Of a DNA stretch of 30,077 nucleotides, positions 15,067-23,040 are shown piece after piece. Below the pieces are notes generated by a model that had not been told where the DNA came from, did no database searches, and saw nothing but the letters and a program-made list of their open reading frames with translations. The first letter of the stretch is position 1; each line of letters opens with the position of its first letter. The position numbers and the translations under genes were made by a program. This stretch comes from Candidatus Woesearchaeota archaeon. Its GTDB lineage: Archaea; Nanobdellota; Nanobdellia; Woesearchaeales; WJKL01. The stretch is taken from contig JAHWIT010000154.1 of assembly GCA_019322455.1 (NCBI GenBank), positions 1 through 30,077 of the forward strand. The letters are read 5' to 3'.

Positions 15067-15116
15067 ACATTTTGACAAAATCTCCTTATAATTTTAAATC
15101 AAAATTGTCAAAATGT
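15067..15116. promoter_or_regulatory. 12-bp inverted repeat
   Basis: ACATTTTGACAA (15067-15078) and TTGTCAAAATGT (15105-15116) are perfect reverse complements separated by 26 bp. They lie between the divergent small membrane protein and the winged-helix regulator. This could be a dimeric operator or a hairpin in a leader. Confidence 0.5.
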
Positions 15117-15136
15117 TAAGTTTTTATTCTAATTAA

Positions 15137-15204
15137 TTAATTAGTTAACTAATTAACTTATAATAATACTAAAATTAATTAACTAAACGAAACATTTAAA
15201 TATA
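15137..15204 (+). promoter_or_regulatory. Palindromic operator region and promoter of the winged-helix gene
   Basis: A 20-bp perfect palindrome centred on GTTAAC occupies 15137-15156. A related TTAATTAACTAA follows at about 15175-15186. A TATA-like TTTAAATATA is at 15195-15204, about 27 bp before the ATG at 15226. No Shine-Dalgarno site precedes that ATG, so a leaderless transcript is expected. The palindrome is well placed for autoregulation by the encoded winged-helix protein. Confidence 0.6.
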
Positions 15205-15225
15205 AGTATAATAATCAATATTTTA

Positions 15226-15549
15226 ATGGAACTAGAGACATTATTAACAGGCTCAAAATGGGAGATTCTTGAGCTGTTGGCAAAAAACAAGCTGTCACCA
15301 ACAGAACTCGCAAAAAAACTAAACACCACAATAGCTAATATCAGCAGCCAATTAAGATTGCTCCAGACTGCTGGTCTTGTTAAAAGAGAAAAAACAAGAG
15401 CAGCAGGAGCTGGCAAGCCAAGAACTCTATTTTCTTTGTCTGATGATTTTTGTTTTATTACAGTATTTTCAACTAATTTTGCTAAAAAGAAACTGTTGAG
15501 ATTAAACAAAGAGCAAAAAGAGGTCTTAAAGAAATGGCTGAAAGACTAA
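15226..15549 (+). CDS. ArsR-like winged-helix transcriptional regulator
   Basis: 107 residues. Residues 1-60 form a winged-helix HTH: LLTGSKWEILELLAKN, then LSPTELAKKLNTTIANISSQ (helix-turn-helix) and LRLLQTAGLVKREKTRAAGAGKPRTLFSL (recognition end and wing). This is the ArsR/MarR-like architecture common in archaea. No metal-binding cysteine cluster is visible (a single Cys in DDFCF). The C-terminal LNKEQKEVLKKWLKD may aid dimerisation. It stands between a palindromic promoter and the ion-transport operon, which it may control; the link is inferred from position. Confidence 0.82.
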   Translation: MELETLLTGSKWEILELLAKNKLSPTELAKKLNTTIANISSQLRLLQTAGLVKREKTRAAGAGKPRTLFSLSDDFCFITVFSTNFAKKKLLRLNKEQKEVLKKWLKD

Positions 15550-15585
15550 ATCATATTTTTTTGGCGGAAAACTTAAACCATGGTT

Positions 15586-15630
15586 ACCGGTGAGGGGTGT
15601 AGGCAATTTTTTTGCCTCCTCACTGGTTTT
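15586..15630 (+). terminator. Hairpin with T-tail after the winged-helix gene
   Basis: ACCGGTGAGG (15586-15595) pairs with CCTCACTGGT (15618-15627) with a single G-T wobble. Inside, GGCAA pairs with TTGCC around a T loop. TTTTAT follows the stem. It is the strongest G+C hairpin of the region and lies between the regulator and the transporter operon. A terminator is most likely. A leader element controlling the operon is the alternative. Confidence 0.6.
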
Positions 15631-15656
15631 ATATTAAATAAAATTGGGATAATAAA

Positions 15657-15938
15657 ATGGAAAACAATGAAATCTTAGCAAAATTGGAGAAATACTCTCC
15701 TTGGATAAAAACAAATAGAAAGTTTGCAGGACATGTTTTTGTAATAAGTATTGTTTATATCTTAGTTTATCTAGGCCTTACTTTTTATCTTTGGAATGAT
15801 ATATTCAAATTAAGCAGTCTTTTGCAAGGGCTGTATTTCATTGGATTTGGCATTTTTCTAATAGTAATATATCTTGCTTTTTTTGGCTTTTTATTGAGAA
15901 GCGTAAATAAAAAAAATATAAACTTGGAGGCAAAATAA
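15657..15938 (+). CDS. Small two-helix membrane protein of the transport operon
   Basis: 93 residues. After a charged N-terminus (MENNEILAKLEKYSPWIKTNRK) two hydrophobic helices (about 26-46 and 59-81) are joined by a short loop, with a basic end (RSVNKKNINLEAK). It resembles no family I can name. Its TAA is directly followed by the ATG of the CBS protein, with GGAGG overlapping its last codons, so the two are translated together. A membrane partner for the CBS protein is a reasonable guess. Confidence 0.75.
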   Translation: MENNEILAKLEKYSPWIKTNRKFAGHVFVISIVYILVYLGLTFYLWNDIFKLSSLLQGLYFIGFGIFLIVIYLAFFGFLLRSVNKKNINLEAK

Positions 15939-16436
15939 ATGGGTTCAAAAAATTTCTTAAAGAAATTTAGAGAAGAAGAAGCTACATTTATTTCTGAAAC
16001 TGAAAACATAAGAAAACTAACTGCAAAAAATGCTATGATCAAACCAGTCTTTGTTCATCCAGATGATGATGCAGATAAAATAATGAAGAAATTAAAGAGA
16101 GAGGATACAAATGTTTGCATAGTGGTTACAAAGGATAAGATATTTGTAGGGGAAATTAGCAATGAAGATTTAATTAAACTATTTTTACATCAAATAAGAT
16201 ATGAACCCCTTACAAAAGTATTAAATGTGGGTTATAAAAGGAAATTCCTGTATAAAAAGGCTAAAGAGTTAATAAATAAACACAAATCCACAGTAGACTA
16301 TAATACGTCCATTAATAAAGTAATAGAATTAGTATATAAAGAAGGTTTTCATTACATTCCTGTTTTGGACAAAAACAAGAAGGTCATAGGAGTTGTAACA
16401 CCAAGCAGTATACTTGACTTATTAGAAAACTATTAA
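15939..16436 (+). CDS. CBS-domain pair protein
   Basis: 165 residues. A pair of CBS domains is visible. The first runs from about NAMIKPVFVHPDDDADKIMK to FVGEISNEDLIKLF. The second runs from about NTSINKVIELVYKEGFHYIP to VIGVVTPSSILDLLENY. CBS pairs bind adenine nucleotides or related ligands and gate partner proteins. The gene sits between a small membrane protein and a Kef-type antiporter, 14 bp before the latter, which suggests nucleotide or energy-state control of ion transport. There is no other domain, so it would act through protein contact. Confidence 0.87.
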   Translation: MGSKNFLKKFREEEATFISETENIRKLTAKNAMIKPVFVHPDDDADKIMKKLKREDTNVCIVVTKDKIFVGEISNEDLIKLFLHQIRYEPLTKVLNVGYKRKFLYKKAKELINKHKSTVDYNTSINKVIELVYKEGFHYIPVLDKNKKVIGVVTPSSILDLLENY

Positions 16437-16450
16437 CAAAGAGGTAAAAG

Positions 16451-18169
16451 ATGGCTATAAGCATATTTGTTGAATTAAGCATTATTATCATTATTGCAGT
16501 TGTCATTGCAGGTATAATGAGATTGTTAAAACAACCATTGATTATAGGTTATATTCTAACGGGTATTATAGTAAGCCCTTATTTTCTCAATATAGTTAAA
16601 TCTACAGACGCTATTGCGACTTTTGCACAGATAGGTGTAGCATTGCTTTTATTTATGGTTGGATTAAACCTAAATCCAAGAATAATAAAAGATGTTGGCA
16701 AGGTTTCTTTAGTTACTGGAGTTGGCCAAGTTATATTCACTTCTGTAATTGGATTTTTCATAGGCAAGTTGTTAGGCTTTTCTACGATAGTTTCAATATA
16801 TATTGCTATTGCCTTGACATTTAGCAGCACCATAATTATTATGAAACTTTTATCAGATAAGGGTGACTTGGAAACCTTGTATGGAAGGATTGCTATTGGT
16901 TTTTTAATTGTTCAGGATTTAATTGTAATAGTTATCTTGATGGTTATATCATCAATTCCAGCTGGAATAAATCTTACTACTTTAGCGCTTGAAACTGTTT
17001 TCAAAGGTATAGGTTTATTACTTTTATTATTTCTAATAAGCGTTTACATCTTTCCGTGGGTAACCAAGGCTATTGCTAGATCACAGGAATTTTTATTATT
17101 ATTTTCAATTGGCTGGTGTTTTGCAATAGCTGCTCTTTTTTATTATTTAAATTTTTCAATAGAAGCAGGAGCGCTATTAGCTGGCATTACTCTGTCTTTA
17201 TCCCCATACCATTATGAGATTGGTTCTAAATTAAAACCATTACGTGATTTTTTTATTATTCTGTTTTTCATATTGCTGGGCTCTCAGATGGTTTTTACAA
17301 ATATAAGTCAATATATAACTCCTATAATAATCTTTTCAGTATTCATATTAATTGGGAATCCGTTGATAGTAATGGTATTAATGGGCTTGCTTGGATATAC
17401 TAAAAGAAATAGTTTTTTAGCAGGATTGACTGTAGCCCAGATAAGTGAATTTTCTTTAATTCTTATTGTATTAGGAGTTAGTGTAGGACATCTGACAAAT
17501 GAGATTTTATCTTTTGTGACTATTATTGGTTTAATAACTATTGCTGGTTCTACTTACATGATAATTTATGCAAATAAAATATATCCTTATTTATCAAAGT
17601 ATCTGAAAATATTTGAAAGAAAAGGTGGAAAAGTTGATGAACATAAATATCATAAAGATGGAATTTATGATATTATCCTTTTTGGGTATAATAGAATTGG
17701 TTATGATATCTTAGAGTCTTTTAAAAAAACAAAAAAGAAGTTTCTTGTCATAGATTTTGATCCAGAAAGAATAACAAAATTAGCAAAAGAAGGTTTTGAT
17801 TGCAAGTATGGTGATGCAAATGATTCTGAATTGCTAAATGAATTAAAATTTTCAAAAACAAAAATGGTTGTCTCGACAATACATAATTTAGATACAAATC
17901 TTTTATTGATTAATAAAATAAGGGAATCTAATAAAAAAGCAATTATAACAGTTGTTTCCCATCAGATTGATGAAGCAATGAAATTGTATGATGCTGGTGC
18001 AACTTATGTGCTTATGCCTCATTTTTTAGGTGGACACCATGTATCTACAATGATTGAAGAATACGGATTAAATCTTAATAAATTTTTGAAAGAAAAGATT
18101 GTCCATATTAAACATTTAAGAAAGAGAAAAGAGATAGGGCATGAACATCCTAAACATGAGAAACATTAA
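16451..18169 (+). CDS. Kef-type cation/proton antiporter with RCK (TrkA-N) domain
   Basis: 572 residues. About 12 membrane segments span residues 1-385, with CPA2 family features: LKQPLIIGYILTGIIVSP, GLNLNPR and the membrane motif GFLIVQDLIVI with the conserved Gln-Asp. From about 404 a Rossmann RCK/TrkA-N domain follows (YDIILFGYNRIGYDIL, nucleotide loop G-x-N-x-x-G at 412-417, then VIDFDPER and YGDANDSELL). The tail is His- and Lys-rich. Such proteins exchange K+ or Na+ for H+ and are gated by nucleotide binding. AGAGGT precedes the ATG. It is the third gene of the transport operon. The transported ion cannot be read from the sequence. Confidence 0.92.
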   Translation: MAISIFVELSIIIIIAVVIAGIMRLLKQPLIIGYILTGIIVSPYFLNIVKSTDAIATFAQIGVALLLFMVGLNLNPRIIKDVGKVSLVTGVGQVIFTSVIGFFIGKLLGFSTIVSIYIAIALTFSSTIIIMKLLSDKGDLETLYGRIAIGFLIVQDLIVIVILMVISSIPAGINLTTLALETVFKGIGLLLLLFLISVYIFPWVTKAIARSQEFLLLFSIGWCFAIAALFYYLNFSIEAGALLAGITLSLSPYHYEIGSKLKPLRDFFIILFFILLGSQMVFTNISQYITPIIIFSVFILIGNPLIVMVLMGLLGYTKRNSFLAGLTVAQISEFSLILIVLGVSVGHLTNEILSFVTIIGLITIAGSTYMIIYANKIYPYLSKYLKIFERKGGKVDEHKYHKDGIYDIILFGYNRIGYDILESFKKTKKKFLVIDFDPERITKLAKEGFDCKYGDANDSELLNELKFSKTKMVVSTIHNLDTNLLLINKIRESNKKAIITVVSHQIDEAMKLYDAGATYVLMPHFLGGHHVSTMIEEYGLNLNKFLKEKIVHIKHLRKRKEIGHEHPKHEKH

Positions 18170-18196
18170 AAATATCATGATAAGAGAGGAAAAATA

Positions 18197-18721
18197 ATGG
18201 TAGATTATTACAATATAAGTGGATCTGAAGCAATCAAATTATTAAAAAGCTCTGAAAAAGGATTAACTAAAAACGAAGCTGAAAAAAGATTAGAAGAATT
18301 TGGCTACAATGAATTACAGAAAGAAAAACGGCTTACTACATTAACTCTTTTTATTAGTCAATTTAAGAATGCGCTAATTTTATTGCTTATCTTTGCAGGT
18401 TTTTTGTCTTTGTTTCTTGGAGAAAGAATAGAGTCAATAGCTATATTTGGAATAGTGTTTTTAAATGCTATACTTGGTTTTATTCAAGAGTATAAAGCTG
18501 AAAAAGCAATAGAGGCATTAGAAAAGATATCTGCTCCAACAGCAAAGGTTCTGCGTGATGGGGAAGAACAAAAAATCCCTGCAAGAGAAGTTGTGCCAGG
18601 AGATATTCTTTTACTTGAAGCTGGAGATATTGTTCCAGCAGATTCAAGATTGTTAGAAATTTCAAGCTTGCAGATAGATGAAGCATCTTTAACAGGAGAG
18701 TCTGTTCCATCAAAAAAGTAA
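18197..18721 (+). CDS. P2-type cation-transport ATPase, N-terminal part (split by frame change)
   Basis: 174 residues with the N-terminal cation-ATPase domain (about 8-50, GLTKNEAEKRLEEFGYNEL), the first two membrane helices, and the actuator domain (PARDVVPGD-like motif and LTGES at 165-169). It stops at a TAA just after SVPSKK, in the middle of the actuator domain. The following bases in the -1 frame continue the expected family sequence (VIEPFKLG, then ENMAFMGTAVTYGKG) directly into 18766..20877. On its own this fragment lacks the phosphorylation and transport regions. The Shine-Dalgarno AGAGGA precedes the ATG. It is probably one gene with the next entry, through a base loss, a sequence error or ribosomal frameshifting. 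Confidence 0.85.
   Translation: MVDYYNISGSEAIKLLKSSEKGLTKNEAEKRLEEFGYNELQKEKRLTTLTLFISQFKNALILLLIFAGFLSLFLGERIESIAIFGIVFLNAILGFIQEYKAEKAIEALEKISAPTAKVLRDGEEQKIPAREVVPGDILLLEAGDIVPADSRLLEISSLQIDEASLTGESVPSKK
18712..18718 (+). other. A AAA AAG slippery heptamer at the ATPase frame break
   Basis: In the upstream frame the bases read TCA AAA AAG TAA, which is the dnaX-type heptamer directly followed by a stop. A -1 slip gives GTA ATT GAG, the frame of the rest of the ATPase. AGGAGAG lies 11 bases upstream. No strong downstream hairpin was seen. A lost A in the run (6 instead of 7) would give the same picture. Confidence 0.6.
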
Positions 18722-18765
18722 TTGAGCCATTCAAATTAGGTACTTCTGTAGCTGATCAAGAGAAT

Positions 18766-20877
18766 ATGGCTTTTATGGGGACTGCTGTAACCTATGGAAA
18801 AGGAAGAAGTGTTGTTACAAACACTGGTATGAAAACAGAATTTGGAAAAATTGCTACATCGTTGCAAACAACAAAAGAAGTTCAAACACCCTTGCAGATA
18901 AAGTTTACACGGTTAGCAAAGCAAATTGGGATTGTAGCAGTTATTTTAATTATAATTGTACTGGCTTCAGGAACACTACAAGGAACTTTGACTTTTGGTA
19001 AAATGCTCTTATTTGCTTTGGCTTTAACTGTTTCTACTATTCCAAATTCACTTCCGATTATTGTAACTGTAGGTTTATCAATGGGAACAAAAAGATTAGC
19101 AAAAAAGAATATGTTGATTAAGAAACTTCCTGCAGCAGAAAGTTTAGGCGCAGCTACTATTATTTGTAGTGATAAAACAGGAACAATAACAAAAAACCAG
19201 ATGACAATAACAGAAATTTTTTATGATAATCAAATAATTAAAGTAAGTGGAACTGGTTATGAGCCTAAAGGAAACTTCTATGCAAATAATGAACAGATAA
19301 ATCCAAAACAAATAGAACTGATGTTACGTATAGGTTATTTATGCAATAATGCCAAATTGATTAAAAGAAAAGGCAGATTTAATATTCTTGGAGATCCTAC
19401 TGAAGGTTCTTTGATTGTTCTTGGGAAAAAAGGAAAACTTGAAGATAAAAATTTGCAAAGAAATTTCTCTTTTATTGAAGAACTACCATTTGATTCAGAC
19501 AGAAAAAGGATGTCAGTGGTATTTAAAAATAAAATAAATAAAAAGACAGAAGCCTATGTTAAAGGAGCTCCTGATCTTCTTTTGAAAGTGTGTGATAGAA
19601 TCCTTGAAAAAGGCAGAGTAAGAAAGCTCACTAAAAAAGACAAAGAAAAAATTACTAAGATGAATAATTCTTTTGCTGAAAAAGCATTAAGAATTCTTGC
19701 TCTTGCATATAGACAACTTCCTGATTCAAAAAAATACAGCATAGATAATGTAGAGGAAAATCTGGTATTTGTTGGGCTTGTTGGAATGATTGACCCGCCA
19801 CGTGATGAAGTTAAACAAGCAATTGAACAATGTAATGAAGCAGGAATAAGAATTATGGTCATAACAGGAGATCATGCCATAACAACTAAAGCAGTAGCTC
19901 AACAAATTGGATTATTTAAAGAAGAGGATATTGTGCTAACTGGAGATGATGTTGAAAAAATGAGTGATGCTGAACTTGAGAAAAAGATAGAAAAAGTCAG
20001 AATCATAGCTAGGGCTTTACCTATTCAAAAATCGAGAATTGTTGATGCTCTGCAAAAAAAAGGTCATATCGTAGCAATGACTGGTGATGGAGTTAATGAT
20101 GCTCCTGCTTTGAAAAAAGCAGATATAGGAATAGCGATGGGAATTACAGGTACTGATGTAGCTAAGGAAGTCTCAAAAGCAACTCTAGTAGATGATAATT
20201 TTGCTACCATAGTAAATGCAATTGAAGAAGGCAGAAATATTTATACTAAAATGATTAAATCAGCAAAATACCTTCTGTCATGTAATGCTGGAGAAATAAC
20301 AGCAGTATTTATGGCAATAATGCTTAAATTCCCCCTTCCACTACTCCCTCTTCAAATTTTATTGATGAATCTACTAACAGATGACTTCCCTGCTTTGGGA
20401 TTGGGATTTGAATCTAGCGAAGAAGGGATTATGAAACAACCTCCTAGAAATCCGAAAGAAAAACCTATTTCAAGAAAGATATTCTTATCAATTGTTATAT
20501 TTGGATTAATAATGGGTCTAGGAACTTTATTTATGTTTATGCAATATAAAGACGTCAATGTGGGCAAGGCCCAAACAGTGGCTTTCACAACTCTTGTTAT
20601 ATTCCAGATGTTTGCTGTTATGAGCAGCAGAACATTGTATCACTCCCTTAAACATCTGAATCCGTTTTCAAACCTGTGGTTGTTTGGAGCTGTTTGCCTA
20701 TCGCTGATTATACAATTAGCAGTAGTTTATTGGTCACCATTACAAACCATATTTGGAACTGTTTCATTATTAGCAATAGACTGGCTTAAAATCATAGGCA
20801 TTTCAAGCTTAGGATTTATAATGATGGAGGTAAGTAAATTATTTATTAGACATAAAAAGAATTTAAAATGGTATTAA
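18766..20877 (+). CDS. P2-type cation-transport ATPase, main part
   Basis: 703 residues from the first ATG. The frame is open without a stop from 18718, so the real join lies at the frame break. It contains the phosphorylation site SDKTGTITKNQMT (Asp136), the nucleotide-binding KGAPDLL, hinge motifs TGDH and MTGDGVNDAPALKKAD, and C-terminal helices. Membrane residues SCNAGEI and NLLTDD match SERCA sites N768/E771 and N796/T799/D800. Where SERCA-type pumps have PEGLP in helix 4, this has PNSLP (93-97), so one cation ligand is absent and the ion is uncertain. It ends overlapping the CaCA gene by 10 bp. It exports or imports a cation at the cost of ATP, together with the N-terminal part. Confidence 0.9.
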   Translation: MAFMGTAVTYGKGRSVVTNTGMKTEFGKIATSLQTTKEVQTPLQIKFTRLAKQIGIVAVILIIIVLASGTLQGTLTFGKMLLFALALTVSTIPNSLPIIVTVGLSMGTKRLAKKNMLIKKLPAAESLGAATIICSDKTGTITKNQMTITEIFYDNQIIKVSGTGYEPKGNFYANNEQINPKQIELMLRIGYLCNNAKLIKRKGRFNILGDPTEGSLIVLGKKGKLEDKNLQRNFSFIEELPFDSDRKRMSVVFKNKINKKTEAYVKGAPDLLLKVCDRILEKGRVRKLTKKDKEKITKMNNSFAEKALRILALAYRQLPDSKKYSIDNVEENLVFVGLVGMIDPPRDEVKQAIEQCNEAGIRIMVITGDHAITTKAVAQQIGLFKEEDIVLTGDDVEKMSDAELEKKIEKVRIIARALPIQKSRIVDALQKKGHIVAMTGDGVNDAPALKKADIGIAMGITGTDVAKEVSKATLVDDNFATIVNAIEEGRNIYTKMIKSAKYLLSCNAGEITAVFMAIMLKFPLPLLPLQILLMNLLTDDFPALGLGFESSEEGIMKQPPRNPKEKPISRKIFLSIVIFGLIMGLGTLFMFMQYKDVNVGKAQTVAFTTLVIFQMFAVMSSRTLYHSLKHLNPFSNLWLFGAVCLSLIIQLAVVYWSPLQTIFGTVSLLAIDWLKIIGISSLGFIMMEVSKLFIRHKKNLKWY

Positions 20878-21854
20878 ATTATATTGCACAATTTTCAGCA
20901 ACACATCCTTTAATATTTTCATTGATTATTATAACAGCAAGTTTAGTTATTTTGCTTAAAGCAGCTGATTTTCTTGTTTTAGGTGTGACAAACTATGCTG
21001 AAAGATTAGGTATATCTGATTATTTGATAGGATTGATTGTTGTTTCTTTGGGTGCTTCACTGCCTGAATTAGTTAGTTCAATTATGGGTAGTATTGCAGA
21101 GGAAAGTGGAATTATATTTGGAACAATAATTGGTTCAAATATAGTTGGGTTAACCCTTGTATTAGGAGGATTAGCTTTGGTTGGAAAGAAAATAAAAATG
21201 AAGATTAAGATGCTGAAGAAAACAAAGCCAGTTATATTTGTTTTGGGAATCTTGCCTTTTGTTTTTGTTTTTATAGGCTATGGCAGGATATCAAGAATTG
21301 AAGGAGGTTTGTTGTTGGCGGTTTGGGCTGGTTATAATGTTTATTTATGGAAAAAAGAAGGAGAAGCAGGAACAATTAAAAAACAGGTTAAGTTAGAGAG
21401 GATTTATAGAGATGCTTTAATAGCTGTCTTTGCTTTGCTTGCAATTATTTTAAGTGGAAGATGGTTGGTTTTTTCTACAATTGAGATATCTAAGATGTTT
21501 GGTGTTACTCCTTTTCTTTTATCTTTGATTGTAATTGGAATTGGTGCGCAAGTACCTGATTTTGCAGTTAGTTTAAGAGCAATTTTAAAAGGCCATCAAG
21601 ATGTTGCTTTTGCAGATATACTTGGAAGCTTGATTACAAAGAGCTTATTATTCTTTGGAATATTTGCTTTAATAAAACCTTTAGTTGTTGATCCAATTCT
21701 ATTAATTGTTTCAATGATATTTTCAGCTATAGCTCTTGTATTAACACTTTATTTTGCAAAAAAAGAGATATTAACATGGAAAGGAGGAATTATTTTAGTT
21801 GCCTTATATGGAATATTTATTTTTATTGAATTAATGACAAAATGGTTGTTTTAA
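20868..21854 (+). CDS. CaCA-type sodium/calcium exchanger family protein
   Basis: 328 residues, about ten membrane helices in two inverted halves. The first alpha repeat has SLGASLPELVSS (62-67 GASLPE) followed by IIGSNIVG (88-94). The second has IGAQVPDFAVS (226-231 GAQVPD) followed by DILGSLITKS. These are the CaCA ion-binding repeats. In the second, Glu is replaced by Asp and the usual GSN is GSL, so selectivity may differ. It starts within the end of the ATPase gene and its TAA abuts the next ATG. Cation exchange beside a P-type pump and a Kef antiporter suggests shared ion homeostasis. Confidence 0.88.
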   Translation: MVLNYIAQFSATHPLIFSLIIITASLVILLKAADFLVLGVTNYAERLGISDYLIGLIVVSLGASLPELVSSIMGSIAEESGIIFGTIIGSNIVGLTLVLGGLALVGKKIKMKIKMLKKTKPVIFVLGILPFVFVFIGYGRISRIEGGLLLAVWAGYNVYLWKKEGEAGTIKKQVKLERIYRDALIAVFALLAIILSGRWLVFSTIEISKMFGVTPFLLSLIVIGIGAQVPDFAVSLRAILKGHQDVAFADILGSLITKSLLFFGIFALIKPLVVDPILLIVSMIFSAIALVLTLYFAKKEILTWKGGIILVALYGIFIFIELMTKWLF

Positions 21855-22991
21855 ATGAATAAAAAATTTTTACTTTGGGAAGCAATTGCTACATTAGTTG
21901 GAACAATAATAGGAGCAGGAATCTTAGGAATTCCTTATGTTATTGCAAAAGCAGGATTTTGGACAGGAATATTTGATATTGTTTTACTAGGCATTGTTGT
22001 TTTGGTTATTTATCTTTATCTTGGAGAAGTGGTATTAAGAACAAAGGGATTTCATCAATTGCCAGGCTATGCTGAAAAATATCTCGGAAAAACAGGAAAA
22101 AGATTAATGGTTTTTTCTATGATCTTTGGCAATTATGGAGCATTAATTGCTTATATTATTGGTGTTGGTCTTGCATTAGCAGCAATCTTTGGTGGAAATG
22201 CTTTAACATATTCATTAATATTCTTTATCATAGTTGCAATAATCATCTTCAAAGGTTTAAAAGCTGTAGGTCAATCAGAATTATTTATGCTGCCATTAAT
22301 TATATTATTTATTGTATTAATCTCAGTACTTTCTTTAGGCCATATTGATATTACAAATTACATTACCTTTGATTTAACTAAAGTATTAATTCCTTATGGA
22401 GTAATTCTTTTTGCATTCTTAGGAGCAGCAGCTGTTCCAGAAATGGAACAAGAACTTGTCAGAAATAGAAAATTAATGAAAAAAGCAATAATCATTGGAG
22501 TTTTAATTCCAATAATTTCATATCTGATCTTTGCATTTGCAGTTGTTGGCGTCTCTGGATTATCTACATCAGAGGTTGCAACAATTGGATTAGGAGAAAT
22601 AATGGGCAGTTACATGGTAATTATTGGTAATGTTTTAGCTATAATCACAATGTCAACATCTTTTCTAACATTAGGATTAGCTTTAAAGCAAACTTACAAT
22701 TATGATTACAAATTAAATAAAACATTAGCATGGGCATTAACTGTTTTTATCCCTTTAATAATTGCAGTAAGCGGATTAACAACATTTATCCAAGTAATAG
22801 CTATTTCTGGTGTAATTGCTGGTGGCATGGAAGGCGTTTTAATTATCTTAATGGCAATAAAAGCAAAAAAACTTGGAGATAGAAAGCCAGAATATACAAT
22901 AAAAATAAATAATTTTATAGCATTTATTCTAATTGCTTTGTTTGTAACTGGAGCTGTTTATTTGTTTTTAGAAGCTTTAGGATTTATATAA
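21855..22991 (+). CDS. APC-superfamily amino-acid permease
   Basis: 378 residues with about eleven membrane helices. It starts with LLWEAIATLVGTIIGAGILGIPYVIAKAG, the helix-1 substrate-site motif (GTIIGAGILG-P) of the AAAP/aromatic amino acid permease branch. LGAAAVPEMEQELVRNRKLMKKA (about residue 193 on) is another typical stretch. It is the last gene of the transport operon, with its ATG immediately after the preceding TAA. The amino acid taken up cannot be determined. For a small-genome archaeon, uptake of host- or community-derived amino acids is plausible. Confidence 0.87.
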   Translation: MNKKFLLWEAIATLVGTIIGAGILGIPYVIAKAGFWTGIFDIVLLGIVVLVIYLYLGEVVLRTKGFHQLPGYAEKYLGKTGKRLMVFSMIFGNYGALIAYIIGVGLALAAIFGGNALTYSLIFFIIVAIIIFKGLKAVGQSELFMLPLIILFIVLISVLSLGHIDITNYITFDLTKVLIPYGVILFAFLGAAAVPEMEQELVRNRKLMKKAIIIGVLIPIISYLIFAFAVVGVSGLSTSEVATIGLGEIMGSYMVIIGNVLAIITMSTSFLTLGLALKQTYNYDYKLNKTLAWALTVFIPLIIAVSGLTTFIQVIAISGVIAGGMEGVLIILMAIKAKKLGDRKPEYTIKINNFIAFILIALFVTGAVYLFLEALGFI

Positions 22992-23000
22992 ATAAAAACT

Positions 23001-23010
23001 TTATAAATAA
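23001..23010 (+). promoter_or_regulatory. TATA-like box before the 137-residue gene
   Basis: TTTATAAATA lies about 35 bp before the ATG at 23041. It would start transcription close to the GGTGAT Shine-Dalgarno site at 23031-23036. Confidence 0.45.
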
Positions 23011-23040
23011 CTCTTTATTCCTTTCATCTGGGTGATTAAT

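Noticed and set aside
14761..15078. Full 105-codon frame from TTG for the small membrane protein
   Set aside because: The first 30 codons overlap an inverted repeat and do not look like a membrane-protein N-terminus. The internal ATG gives a cleaner two-helix protein.
18480..18734. Minus-strand ORF over the ATPase frame break
   Set aside because: It is antisense to the actuator domain. The plus-strand motifs TGES and GTAVTYGKG show which strand is coding.
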